This document shows, piece by piece, positions 44,801 to 53,194 of a stretch of 64,000 bases of DNA (the first letter of the stretch is position 1; every line of letters begins with the position of its first letter). The notes under the pieces are model-generated. The model was not told the origin of the DNA. It did not search any database and saw only the letters and a program-made list of their open reading frames with translations. This DNA comes from Bradyrhizobium liaoningense (GTDB lineage: Bacteria; Pseudomonadota; Alphaproteobacteria; Rhizobiales; Xanthobacteraceae): positions 1-64,000 of the forward strand of contig NZ_JAFCJT010000019.1 of the NCBI RefSeq assembly GCF_018130785.1. The letters are read 5' to 3'. Both the position numbers and the translations under genes were made by a program.

Positions 44801-45018
44801 CCGTTGATCTCCTGCTCGATGGGAGCTGCGACCGTGTCGGACACGGTCTGGGCGGAGGCGCCGGGGTACTGCGTGGTGACGACCACGGTGGGCGGCACCA
44901 CTTGCGGATATTCGGACACCGGCAGCGTGGTGTAGGCGAGCGCGCCGATGATCAGCAGCACGATCGACAGCACCATCGCCAGGATGGGCTGGTTGATGGA
45001 GAGACGGCCAAGATTCAT
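41851..45018 (-). CDS. RND efflux pump, inner-membrane subunit (HAE1 family)
   Basis: The 1055-residue protein has the RND layout of AcrB/MexF: a membrane segment at about 10-30, a large porter domain, membrane segments 2-6, a second porter domain and a final block. Hallmarks are YPGASAQTVSDTVAAPIEQE, QNRVAIAQPRLPEEVQRNG, and the proton-relay Asp pair in VVDDAIVVVENVERHL. It belongs to the HAE1 group that expels drugs and hydrophobic compounds with protons. The start overlaps the adaptor gene stop. No outer-membrane TolC-like gene lies in the window. Confidence 0.95.
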   Translation of the reverse strand: MNLGRLSINQPILAMVLSIVLLIIGALAYTTLPVSEYPQVVPPTVVVTTQYPGASAQTVSDTVAAPIEQEINGVEDMLYLYSQATSNGQLTITVTFKLGTDLDKAQVLVQNRVAIAQPRLPEEVQRNGVTTRKNSPDILMVVFMLSPDDTFDQLYISNYALLQVRDQLLRLDGVGDIQIFGARDYSMRLWLDPDRIANLGLTSTEVIAAIRAQNIQIAGGQVAEPPITDRAFQPNLVFTGRLKDQRQFEDILIKAGSDGRTVRLRDVARIELGALSYSTNSFLLRKSAVGMLVTQRPGSNALATAKSISDTMAKLKESFPKGLDYNIGYNPTEFIAQSVHELIKTIYEAMLLVVVVVLVFLQGWRPAIIPIIAIPVSLVGTFAVMAALGFSINNLTLFGLVLAVGIVVDDAIVVVENVERHLERGLSRRDAALKTMEEVGGALVSIALVLCAVFVPTAFLGGISGQFFQQFAVTIAVATAISCFCSLTLSPALASLILTPHEEKRPPAAWNVIARAWGAFTGVFNRVFDRLSHGYAGLANFVIRHSVAMLLIYVVLIGSAGWLIGTTPQGFIPAQDRGYVIVSVQLPGAASLARTTEIVREIERIALDTPGIIRVAVFAGFSGATRTQQGNAAALFPVFDEPEARLKKGLTANAITAELRKRLAALQGAFIIVIPPPAVPGIGTGGGFTIRIQDRQGRGPELLAAATDELVAAARKSPLLLGPTVFSPFTANTPQLFVDIDRTKAQKLGVPIAGINDTIQTYFGSTYVNDFNLFGRTYHVTAQADFPFRKEPSDLSRLRTRNASGDMVMLGSVVEFKDVSGPDRVARYNLYAASELQGEPAPGVSSTTALNTIKKLADDTLPSGFTFEWTDLSYQQITGGNAGLLVFPICVLFVYLVLAAQYGSWTLPFAVILIVPMCLLAATIGVRIMGQDVNILTQIGFVVLVGLAAKNAILIVEFARDIEKEGKPRLEAVIDACRLRLRPILMTSFAFILGVLPLVISSGSGSEMRQAVGVAVFFGMIGVTLFGLLFTPIFYVVVRNLAEGRNEGKKPEVAA

Positions 45019-46163
45019 GACTTGCCACCGGCCGGGGCTTGAGCCGTCTGCGGGGCGACCTTGGCGCCGACGCGGGCGCGCTGGATGCCGTTGACGATGA
45101 CGCGGTCCTCGGCCTTCAGCCCGTCGCGGATTACGCGCAGGCCTTCATCGAGCGGACCGAGCACCACGGGACGCGCCTCGACGGTGTCGTCCGGCTTGAC
45201 CACGAACACGATCTTGCGGGACTGGTCGGTCGCGACAGCGACATCGGGAATCAGCAGCGCCTCATAGGGCGCGCTGCCGATCAGGCGGACACGGCCGAAC
45301 TGGCCTGGCAGGATCGAGAGATCGGTGTTCTTGATCACGGCGCGGCTGCGCAGCGTGCCGGTGGAGACATCGAGGCGGTTGTCGAGGAAGTTGATGGTGC
45401 CCTCATGCGACGGCTTGGTCTCGCCGGCGAGCGTCACCTGCACCGGGTTCGCGGTGTCGCGCGAGCTCGGGCGGCGGCCTTCGAACCACAGCTTGCTGTA
45501 TTTGATGAAGGTCGCCTCATCCATGTCGAAATAGACGTAGATCGGGTCGAGCGCGACGATCGAGGTCAGCAATGTCGAGGTGCCGGTATCGCTGCCCTGC
45601 ACGAGATTACCGGGGCTGACGAGATGGCGACTGACCCGGCCGGTGAGCGGCGCGGTGACATGGGTGAACTCGATATTGAGCCGGGCGGCCTTCAGCGCAC
45701 CTGCGGCCTGCGTCTCCGCGGCATGCGCCGCCTGCAGGGCCTGCCGGCGCTGGTCGACGGCCTGCTCGGAGACGGCGCTGGTCTGGACCAGGTTCAGGCC
45801 ACGGTCGAGCTCGCGCTTGGCAAGCTCCACCTTGGCACGCGCGTCGGACAACTGGCCGTCCGCCTGCTCGGCCACCGCCTCGAACGGGCGCGGGTCGATG
45901 ACGTAGAGCAGGTCGCCCTGACGCACGATCGCGCCGTCCTGGAATTCGACGGAGTTGACGAAGCCGCCGACACGGGGGCGCACCTGCACCTCCTCGACCG
46001 CCTCGAAGCGGCCGGTGAACTCGTCCCAATCAGTGACAGTGCGCTTGACAGGTTGGGCGACGGTCACCGGCGCGGGCGGTGGCGCCGACGCTTGCGAGGC
46101 GGGCTGCCCGCAACCGGCGAGCGCGAAGGCCGCTACGAGGAGGCCGGCAATTGCATAAGGCAT
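45015..46163 (-). CDS. RND efflux pump, periplasmic adaptor lipoprotein
   Basis: The protein (382 residues from 46163) is a membrane fusion protein of the AcrA/MexE type. The lipobox is LAGC (AFALAGCGQPAS). A barrel-sandwich segment (VRPRVGGFVNSVEFQDGAIV), a coiled-coil hairpin (about 105-165) and beta-barrel regions follow. The longer frame to 46247 has a decent ribosome-binding site before an ATG at 46232, but that would place the lipobox signal far from the N-terminus. I therefore prefer 46163. Its stop overlaps the pump start, forming a two-gene operon. Confidence 0.92.
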   Translation of the reverse strand: MPYAIAGLLVAAFALAGCGQPASQASAPPPAPVTVAQPVKRTVTDWDEFTGRFEAVEEVQVRPRVGGFVNSVEFQDGAIVRQGDLLYVIDPRPFEAVAEQADGQLSDARAKVELAKRELDRGLNLVQTSAVSEQAVDQRRQALQAAHAAETQAAGALKAARLNIEFTHVTAPLTGRVSRHLVSPGNLVQGSDTGTSTLLTSIVALDPIYVYFDMDEATFIKYSKLWFEGRRPSSRDTANPVQVTLAGETKPSHEGTINFLDNRLDVSTGTLRSRAVIKNTDLSILPGQFGRVRLIGSAPYEALLIPDVAVATDQSRKIVFVVKPDDTVEARPVVLGPLDEGLRVIRDGLKAEDRVIVNGIQRARVGAKVAPQTAQAPAGGKS

Positions 46164-46449
46164 TACGCAGGGCCCGGGCTGGACGAAATCGTGCCTTTTG
46201 ACAAACTGCTCGCTTCCGTCCGGTTCAGTCATCCCAGGTCCTCGCATAAGAGCCGCCGAAAAACGCAGGGTACGCCTCTACCCGCGGGCGCCACAAGATG
46301 ATTGGCAATGATGAACTCTTCAAGACCAATGCACGCGCAATGCTTCGAAGAATGCCCTGGCCGGATGGCGGGTTGACAGGAAGCGAGATGATGACAAGCG
46401 GCGGCTGATGCGCGTCGGCGTAACGTCAGCAATCAAGACGCGACGTTCG
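46164..46449. other. Promoter region of the RND operon, no gene seen
   Basis: This stretch upstream of the RND adaptor gene shows no convincing gene on either strand. It should contain the operon promoter and any operator. I could not recognise a regulator gene or a clear promoter. Confidence 0.5.
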
Positions 46450-46620
46450 CCCCCCTGGAGCGGGAGGGTCGGCTCACATGGAGCGCAAGCGAAATGTGAG
46501 ACGGGGTGGGGTGATGGTCTCTCCGCGTTGAGCAGCGCCCGTGTGGATAGATCACCCCACCCCGCTCGCGCTGCGCGCGATCGACCCTCCCCCTCCAGGG
46601 CCCCTCCAGGGGAGGGTGGG
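46450..46620. repeat. Large palindromic repeat, family E
   Basis: CCCCCTGGAGCGGGAGGGTC at the left is inverted at the right as GACCCTCCCCCTCCAGGG (followed by a short duplication, CCCCTCCAGGGGAGGG), with inner GGGGTGGGGTGAT and ATCACCCCACCCC also inverted. It is the sister of 33994-34154. The duplicated right end is a difference between copies. Confidence 0.82.
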
Positions 46621-46714
46621 AGCGTGGCCAGCGTCTTCACACATGACGGATACCGTCCGCTCGGCTAGATTACTCCCAGAAAAAACAGAGCCGAATTGTC
46701 CTGGGAGGACAGGC

Positions 46715-47869
46715 GTGCACCAGGGACGTGTCGTTTACGGCGCGATCGAGGAGGTCGTGTTCGGCCATCCCGCGGCCGAGGCCGTCGTTGCGCAGATGGA
46801 CCGGCTGGGGACGCGCCGCGCCTTCCTGATGGTGTCCGGCACGCTGAACCGGCAGACTGACGAAATCGAAAAGATCAAGCAGGCCGTGGGCGCGCGCTGC
46901 GCGGGGCTGTTCGACGCCATGCCGGCGCATACGCCGCGCGAGGCGGTGATCGCCGCCACCAACGCGGCGCGCGACGCAGGCGCGGACCTGATCGTCACCG
47001 TGGGCGGCGGTTCGATCACCGACGGCGCCAAGGCGGTGCAGCTCTGCCTTGCCAACGGCATCGACGATATCGAGGGCATCGAGCGCATCCGCGTCCACAA
47101 GGGCGTCGCACCCGAGATGACCGCTCCTTCCGTGCGCCAGATCAGCGTGCCGACCACGATCGCCGGCGGCGAGTTCAGCGCGATCGCCGGCGTCACCGAC
47201 CGCGGCACGCATGTGAAGCAGATGCTGCGGCATCCGCTGACGGTGCCGCGTGCGACCATCCTCGATCCCGCCATCACCGTGCACACGCCGGAATGGCTGT
47301 TTCTCTCCACCGGCATCCGCGCCGTCGACCATTGCGTCGAGGCGATCTGCTCGCGCGAGACGCACCCTTATGCCGACGCGCAGTCGGTGAAGGGCCTCGC
47401 CATGCTCGCCGACGCGCTGCCGCGGGTGAAGGCCGACCCTGCCGACCTCGACGCCCGCATGGATGCGCAGATCGGCACCTGGCTGTCGATGGGCGCGCTC
47501 GCGGCCGGCGTGCCGATGGGCGCGAGCCACGGTATCGGCTATGTGCTGGGTGCGGCCTTCGACGTGCCGCACGGCTACACCTCCTGCATCATGCTGCCGG
47601 CGGTGATGCGCTGGAACGCGCGCGACAACGCCGAGCGCCAGATGATCGTCGCCGCTGCGATGGGTTTTGCCGGCCACAACGCCGCCGACGTGCTCGATGC
47701 CTTCATCCGCTCGCTCGGCATGCCCCGCAGCCTCGCCGACGTCCGAGTCTCGCCTGAGCATTTCGACGCCATCGCCGAGCAGGCGATGCGCACGAACTGG
47801 ATCCCGCGCAACCCGCGCAAGATCGACGGCCCCGCCGACATTCGCGAAATCCTGCTTCTCGCCGCATAA
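46715..47869 (+). CDS. Iron-containing alcohol dehydrogenase (maleylacetate reductase-like)
   Basis: This 384-residue protein has the group III alcohol dehydrogenase fold: nucleotide motif VTVGGGSITDGAKA, then PTTIAGGEFSAIAGVTD. The metal ligands are in STGIRAVDHCVEAICS, GASHGIGYVLG and FDVPHGYTSC. It is close to the maleylacetate reductase/Fe-ADH group. GGGAGGA at 46703-46709 is five bases before a GTG at 46715, so I use GTG. It is the first gene of a collinear run with an acyl-CoA synthetase and a peptide-type ABC importer. Confidence 0.9.
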   Translation: MHQGRVVYGAIEEVVFGHPAAEAVVAQMDRLGTRRAFLMVSGTLNRQTDEIEKIKQAVGARCAGLFDAMPAHTPREAVIAATNAARDAGADLIVTVGGGSITDGAKAVQLCLANGIDDIEGIERIRVHKGVAPEMTAPSVRQISVPTTIAGGEFSAIAGVTDRGTHVKQMLRHPLTVPRATILDPAITVHTPEWLFLSTGIRAVDHCVEAICSRETHPYADAQSVKGLAMLADALPRVKADPADLDARMDAQIGTWLSMGALAAGVPMGASHGIGYVLGAAFDVPHGYTSCIMLPAVMRWNARDNAERQMIVAAAMGFAGHNAADVLDAFIRSLGMPRSLADVRVSPEHFDAIAEQAMRTNWIPRNPRKIDGPADIREILLLAA

Positions 47870-47887
47870 TTTCAAGCCGGAGGACTG

Positions 47888-49438
47888 ATGTATCCAGGTC
47901 AGCATGCCCGTCTACGCCCGCTCCAGCCCGCCTTCATCATGGCTGCGACCGGCGAGGCCGTCACCTATCGCGAGCTCGATGCGCGCAGCAACCGCCTGGC
48001 GCATCTGTTCCGCAAGCGCGGCCTGAGGCGGCTCGACCACTACTCGATCTTCATGGAGAACAATTCGCGCTACCTCGAAGCCTGCGGTGCGGGCGAGCGC
48101 TCCGGGCTGTACTACACCTGCATCAACTCGTTCCTGACGCCGGGCGAACTCGCTTATCTCCTCGTCAACAGCCAGTCGAAAATCCTGATCACGTCCGTTG
48201 CAAAACTCGACATCGCCCGCGAGGCGATCAAAGCCTGCCCGGACATCAAGCTCTGCATCGTCGCCGACGGTCCCGGCGAGAGCGATCGCATCGTCGGCCT
48301 TGCCGAGGCGACGGCCGACCTGCCCAAGGCTCCGATCGCCGATGAATGGCTCGGCACCGCCATGCTCTATTCCTCGGGCACGACCGGACGCCCGAAGGGC
48401 ATCCTGCGCCCGCTGCCTGAGGAGCCGCCAAAACACAATCTGCCGCTGTTCGATTTCCTGACAAAGCTTTGGCACTACCGCGAGGGCATGGTCTATCTGT
48501 CGCCGGCACCGCTCTATCATTCGGCGCCGCAGGCGGCCGTAAACCTCACGATCCGCATGGGCGGCACCGTGATCATCATGGAGACGTTCGATCCCGAGCG
48601 TTATCTCGAGCTCGTCCAGCAATGGGGTATCACCCACACCCAGCTGGTGCCGACGATGTTCTCGCGCATGCTGAAGCTGCCGGAGGGGGTGCGCGACCGC
48701 TACGATCTGTCGTCGCTGGAGATCGCGATCCACGCCGCCGCGCCCTGCCCGGCGCTGGTCAAGGACGACATGATAGAATGGTGGGGACCGATCATCCACG
48801 AATATTACGGCGCGACCGAAGGCCTCGGTTTCACCGCCTGCAACAGCGCGGAATGGCTTAGCCATCGCGGCACCGTCGGCAAGGTGCTGCTCGGCGACCT
48901 CCATATCCTCGACGAGAACATGAAGGCGTGCCCGACCGGCACGCCGGGCCAGGTCTGGTTCAAGACCGCATCGCCGTTCGAATATTTCAACGACCCCGAG
49001 AAAACCAGGGAGGCACGCTCGGCAGACGGCAGCATGAGCACGGTCGGCGACGTCGGCTATGTCGACCAAGATCGTTTCCTCTATTTGACCGACCGCGCAA
49101 CCTTCATGATCATCTCCGGCGGAGTGAACATCTATCCGCAGGAATGCGAGAATCTGCTGATCACCCATCCGAAGGTCGCCGATGCCGCGGTGTTCGGCGT
49201 GCCCAATCCCGATCTCGGCGAAGAGGTGAAGGCGGTGGTGCAGCCGATGCCGGGCGTCGTGCCGGGCGAGGGGCTCGCCGAAGAACTGATCGCCTTCTGC
49301 GGCCAATCGCTGTCGCGGCAGAAGGTGCCGCGCTCGGTCGATTTCGAGAAGGAACTGCCGCGGCTGCCGACGGGCAAGCTGTACAAGCGGCTGCTGCGGG
49401 ACCGCTATTGGGGTAACAAGACGTCGCGGATCGTGTGA
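47888..49438 (+). CDS. Acyl-CoA synthetase (AMP-forming)
   Basis: This 516-residue adenylating enzyme has the P-loop YSSGTTGRPKGI, the A5 region EYYGATEGLGFT, the hinge region FLYLTDRATFMIISGGVNIY followed by PQECEN, and the catalytic Lys in LPRLPTGKLYKRLLRDRYW. It activates a carboxylic acid as an acyl-CoA thioester. GGAGG (47879-47883) precedes the ATG by four bases. The neighbours suggest that an imported acid is its substrate. The identity of that acid cannot be read from sequence. Confidence 0.93.
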   Translation: MYPGQHARLRPLQPAFIMAATGEAVTYRELDARSNRLAHLFRKRGLRRLDHYSIFMENNSRYLEACGAGERSGLYYTCINSFLTPGELAYLLVNSQSKILITSVAKLDIAREAIKACPDIKLCIVADGPGESDRIVGLAEATADLPKAPIADEWLGTAMLYSSGTTGRPKGILRPLPEEPPKHNLPLFDFLTKLWHYREGMVYLSPAPLYHSAPQAAVNLTIRMGGTVIIMETFDPERYLELVQQWGITHTQLVPTMFSRMLKLPEGVRDRYDLSSLEIAIHAAAPCPALVKDDMIEWWGPIIHEYYGATEGLGFTACNSAEWLSHRGTVGKVLLGDLHILDENMKACPTGTPGQVWFKTASPFEYFNDPEKTREARSADGSMSTVGDVGYVDQDRFLYLTDRATFMIISGGVNIYPQECENLLITHPKVADAAVFGVPNPDLGEEVKAVVQPMPGVVPGEGLAEELIAFCGQSLSRQKVPRSVDFEKELPRLPTGKLYKRLLRDRYWGNKTSRIV

Positions 49439-49444
49439 GCCGCA

Positions 49445-49488
49445 CTGTCGTCCCGGGGCGCGACGAAGTCGCGAGCCCGGGACGACAG
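49445..49488. repeat. Compact family D hairpin
   Basis: CTGTCGTCCCGG (49445-49456) and CCGGGACGACAG (49477-49488) form a long stem with the inner GTCGCG/CGCGAC pair around GAA. It lies between the synthetase and the binding-protein gene and may reduce read-through. Confidence 0.82.
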
Positions 49489-49709
49489 CGGAGCTCGTCG
49501 ATCGACTGCGCGCAACATCCGCACAGGAACCATCCGTTCGCACCTGCACTCTCACACGATGAGAGCGTGAAGCCCCCCGCGACCTTCCGTCATCCGAATT
49601 GTCGAGAGCGCAAGCGGCCTTGCCGGTTGCCTCGCTGTGCTCGCGTCGCTATCGTCCTGACAAACAGGCCACAAAAGGCCCAAAAAACTAATGTCCAGGG
49701 AGGACGAGG

Positions 49710-51308
49710 ATGCGGAGCGTACGGGCGCTCGCCGCGACGGCGGCGCTATCTTTGCTGGCGTTTTCGACCATTGCCTACGCCGGCGAGCCCAAACAGGGCG
49801 GAATCCTGCGGATGTACCACCGCGACAGCCCCGGCAATGCCTCGATCCATGAAGGCGCGACCTATTCGCTCAATGTTCCCTTCATGCCTGTGTTCAACAA
49901 CCTCGTCATCTACAAGCAGGACGAGGCGCAGAACAGGATGGACAACATCGTCCCGGAACTCGCGGAGAGCTGGGCCTGGGTCAACGACAACAAGACGCTG
50001 ACCTTCAAGCTGCGCCAGGGCGTGAAATGGCATGACGGCAAGCCGTTCACCTCCGCGGACGTCAAATGCACTTTCGACATGCTGATGGGCAAGTCGCAGC
50101 AGAAGTTCCGGCAGAATCCGCGCAAGACCTGGTACGAACAGGTCAACGACATCTCCACCAACGGCGACCTCGAAGTTTCCTTCAACTTGAAGCGGCCGCA
50201 GCCTTCGCTGCTAGCCCTGCTCGCCTCGGGCTATACGCCGGTCTATCCCTGCCACGTCTCGCCCGGCGACATGCGCACGCACCCGATCGGCACCGGCCCG
50301 TTCAAATTCGTCGAGTTCAAGGCCAATGAATCGATCAAGCTGACCCGCAATCCCGACTATTGGCGCAAGGGGCGGCCCTATCTCGACGGCATCGAGTTCA
50401 CCATCATCCCGAACCGCTCGACCGCGATCCTCGCCTTCGTCGCCGGCAAGTTCGACATGGCATTCCCGACCGAAGTGAGCATTCCGCTATTGAAGGACGT
50501 CAAATCGCAGGCGCCGAATGCGGTCTGCGTGGTCGAACCCAACAATGTCGCGACCAACATCATCGTCAATTCGTCCGCGCCGCCGTTCGACAATATCGAC
50601 ATCCGCCGCGCCATGGCGCTGTCGCTCGACCGCAAGGCGTTCATCTCGATCATGTTCGAGGGCCAGGGCGACGTCGGCGGCACCCTGCTGCCGCCACCGA
50701 ACGGGCTGTGGGGCATGCCTAAGGAGATGCTCGAGAGCATTCCCGGCTATGGCCCCGATGTGAACGCCAACCGCGAGGCAGCCAGGAAGCTGATGCAGAA
50801 GGCCGGCTACGGACCGGACAAGCACCTCGCCGTCAAGGTCTCGACCCGCAACATCCCGGTCTACCGCGATCCTGCGGTGATCCTGATCGACCAGCTCAAG
50901 AGCATCTATATCGACGGCGAGCTCGACGTGGTCGAGACCGCGAACTGGTTCCCGAAGATCGCACGCAAGGACTACATGCTCGGGCTCAATTTGACCGGCA
51001 ACGCCGTCGACGATCCCGACCAGTCGTTCTACGAAAACTATTCCTGCGGTTCCGAGCGCAACTACACCAATTACTGCAACAAGGAGATCGAAAAGCTGTT
51101 CGACGTGCAGTCGCAGGAGACCGACGTCAACAAGCGCAAGAAGCTGGTGTGGGACATCGACAAAAAGTTGCAGGAGGACGTCGCCCGTCCGATCATCTTC
51201 CACGCGCGCACCGGCTCCTGCTGGCAGCCTTACGTCAAGGGCGTGACCGTGATGTCGAACAGCTCCTATAATGGGTATCGCTATGAGGACGTCTGGATGG
51301 ACAAGTAG
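49710..51308 (+). CDS. Peptide-family ABC transporter binding protein (DppA/family 5)
   Basis: This 532-residue precursor has a signal peptide (about 1-25, ending AYAGE), then the family 5 fold: KQGGILRMYHRDSPGNASIH, ESWAWVNDNKTLTFKLRQGV followed by KWHDGKPFTS, and GTGPFKFVEFKANESIKLTR. Such proteins bind peptides, nickel-chelates, sugars or other small organics. GGGAGGA precedes the ATG by six bases. It is the first of five transporter genes, which read on without a gap. Confidence 0.93.
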   Translation: MRSVRALAATAALSLLAFSTIAYAGEPKQGGILRMYHRDSPGNASIHEGATYSLNVPFMPVFNNLVIYKQDEAQNRMDNIVPELAESWAWVNDNKTLTFKLRQGVKWHDGKPFTSADVKCTFDMLMGKSQQKFRQNPRKTWYEQVNDISTNGDLEVSFNLKRPQPSLLALLASGYTPVYPCHVSPGDMRTHPIGTGPFKFVEFKANESIKLTRNPDYWRKGRPYLDGIEFTIIPNRSTAILAFVAGKFDMAFPTEVSIPLLKDVKSQAPNAVCVVEPNNVATNIIVNSSAPPFDNIDIRRAMALSLDRKAFISIMFEGQGDVGGTLLPPPNGLWGMPKEMLESIPGYGPDVNANREAARKLMQKAGYGPDKHLAVKVSTRNIPVYRDPAVILIDQLKSIYIDGELDVVETANWFPKIARKDYMLGLNLTGNAVDDPDQSFYENYSCGSERNYTNYCNKEIEKLFDVQSQETDVNKRKKLVWDIDKKLQEDVARPIIFHARTGSCWQPYVKGVTVMSNSSYNGYRYEDVWMDK

Positions 51309-51343
51309 CGCAGGCGACTGACGGTTTCGACAGGAGGCGATGC

Positions 51344-52291
51344 ATGTTTGCCTATCTGGTGCGGCGCCTGTTCCTGATGCTCGTGACCCTGTTCGGGATC
51401 TCGGTCGTCATCTTCTTCCTGCTGCGCGTCGTGCCAGGCAACATCGTCGACATCCTGTTTGCCGCGGCCGGCTACGTCGATCCCGCCGACAAGGCCAATC
51501 TGGAGAAGGAGCTCGGCATCGACCAGCCGCTGATCGTGCAGTACTGGCACTGGATCAGCGGTTTTCTGCGCGGCGACTTTGGTTACTCCTATGTCTCCGA
51601 AAAACCGGCGCTTCAGGAGATATTGCCGCGGATCCCGATCACCGCGCGGCTCGCCGGCCTGGCGCTGCTGTTCTCCGCGTCGATCGGCATTCCGCTCGGC
51701 GTCATCAGCGCGGTGAAGCAGGGGACACGGCTCGATTACGCGCTCCGGGTCGTCAGCCTCAGCGGCTTGTCGCTGCCCTCGTTCTGGCTCGGCCTGCTGA
51801 TCCTCACCGCCTCGGTCGCCATGTTCGGCCAGATGCCGATCTTCAATCCCAATCCGCAGACCTGGCTCGAGGCGTTCGCGACTTACGCCGTGCCGGCCGC
51901 CGCGGTCGGTTTCCGCAGCGCGGCACTGACCATGCGCATCACCCGTTCCTCGATGCTGGAGGTGCTGCGGCAGGATTATATCCGCACCGCCCGTGCCAAG
52001 GGCGCATCGGACGCGGCCGTGAACTATCACCACGCGCTGAAGAACGCGATCCTGCCCGTCATCACCGTGATCGGCATCGAGGCGGCGTTCCTGATCGGCG
52101 GCCTGATCGTGACCGAGACCGTGTTCAACATCCCCGGCGTCGCGCGCTTCCTGGTCGAGGCGATCCGCTGGCGCGACTATCCGATCGTCCAGAACCTCGT
52201 GATGCTGATTGCGGTCGTGGTGGTGAGCGCGAACTTCATCGTCGACATGCTCTACGCCGTGTTCGACCCGCGTATCCGGTATACGGATTAG
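51344..52291 (+). CDS. ABC transporter permease (DppB type)
   Basis: This 315-residue permease has six membrane segments. MFAYLVRRLFLMLVTLFGIS is the family N-terminus, and the EAA-type loop is in RQDYIRTARAKGASDAAVNY followed by HHALKNAILPV. AGGAGG (51332-51337) is six bases before the ATG. It pairs with the DppC-type gene to form the channel of the importer. Confidence 0.95.
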   Translation: MFAYLVRRLFLMLVTLFGISVVIFFLLRVVPGNIVDILFAAAGYVDPADKANLEKELGIDQPLIVQYWHWISGFLRGDFGYSYVSEKPALQEILPRIPITARLAGLALLFSASIGIPLGVISAVKQGTRLDYALRVVSLSGLSLPSFWLGLLILTASVAMFGQMPIFNPNPQTWLEAFATYAVPAAAVGFRSAALTMRITRSSMLEVLRQDYIRTARAKGASDAAVNYHHALKNAILPVITVIGIEAAFLIGGLIVTETVFNIPGVARFLVEAIRWRDYPIVQNLVMLIAVVVVSANFIVDMLYAVFDPRIRYTD

Positions 52292-52300
52292 GAGATCAGT

Positions 52301-53194
52301 TTGGCCGCGATTGACTATGATCTTGAACTGAGGCGCGCCGGCGCGCATGCGACCGGCGGCTGGCGGCGCGTGCTGTATTTGGCGCAGCGGCACGTGCTGG
52401 GTGCGGCCGGGCTCATTATCATGACGCTGTTCGTGTTCACGGCGATCTTTGCCGACTTCATCGCGCGCTACGATCCCCTGACGATCGACGCCGCCCGCGC
52501 GCTGGCGCGCCCGAGCGCGACGCACTGGATGGGCACGGATTCCTTCGGCCGCGACGTGTTCAGCCGCATCATCCACGGCGCACGGATCTCGCTCGCGGTC
52601 GGCATCGGCTCGACCGCGCTGGGCGGGACGATCGGGGTCATCGTGGGGCTGACGTCCGGTTATCTCTCCGGCTGGGTCGATCTGGTGTTCCAGCGCGTCT
52701 CGGATATTTTGCAGGCATTACCGCTGCTGGTCCTGGCCCTGATCATGACGGCCGCGCTCGGTCCATCCCTGCCAAACGTCATCATCGCCATCGCGATCCC
52801 GCTGATCCCGACCGTGTCGCGCGTCATCCGCGCCAACACGCTGGCGCTGCGCGAGCAGCCGTTCGTCGAGGCCGCCAAGTCGATCGGCATGAGTGAGGTC
52901 CGGATCGCGCTGCGCCACGTGCTGCCGAACACGCTGGCGCCGCTGATCGTGCTCGCAACCGCGCAGCTCGGCTCGACCATCCTCACCGAGGCTTCCCTCT
53001 CCTTCCTCGGCCTCGGTATTCCCGAGCCCTATCCGTCGTGGGGCCGCATGCTCTCTGAATCCGCCGCCGAATATGTCCGCACGGCGCCATGGCTCGTGAT
53101 CTTCCCGGGCATCGCGATCAGCCTCGCCGTGTTCGGCGCCAATCTGTTCGGCGACGCCCTGCGCGACATCCTCGATCCCCGGCAGCGCGGCTGA
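52301..53194 (+). CDS. ABC transporter permease (DppC type)
   Basis: This 297-residue permease has six membrane segments and the family loop EAAKSIGMSEVRIALRHVLP followed by NTLAPLIVLATAQLG. MGTDSFGRDVFSRIIHGARI near residue 75 is typical of DppC. It starts at TTG with GGAGA at 52291-52295 upstream, and overlaps the next gene start. Confidence 0.94.
   Translation: MAAIDYDLELRRAGAHATGGWRRVLYLAQRHVLGAAGLIIMTLFVFTAIFADFIARYDPLTIDAARALARPSATHWMGTDSFGRDVFSRIIHGARISLAVGIGSTALGGTIGVIVGLTSGYLSGWVDLVFQRVSDILQALPLLVLALIMTAALGPSLPNVIIAIAIPLIPTVSRVIRANTLALREQPFVEAAKSIGMSEVRIALRHVLPNTLAPLIVLATAQLGSTILTEASLSFLGLGIPEPYPSWGRMLSESAAEYVRTAPWLVIFPGIAISLAVFGANLFGDALRDILDPRQRG

Noticed and set aside
46229..46432. 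Short minus-strand frame upstream of the RND adaptor
   Set aside because: The 67-codon product shows no family, membrane or signal features, and the region is expected to be the promoter.
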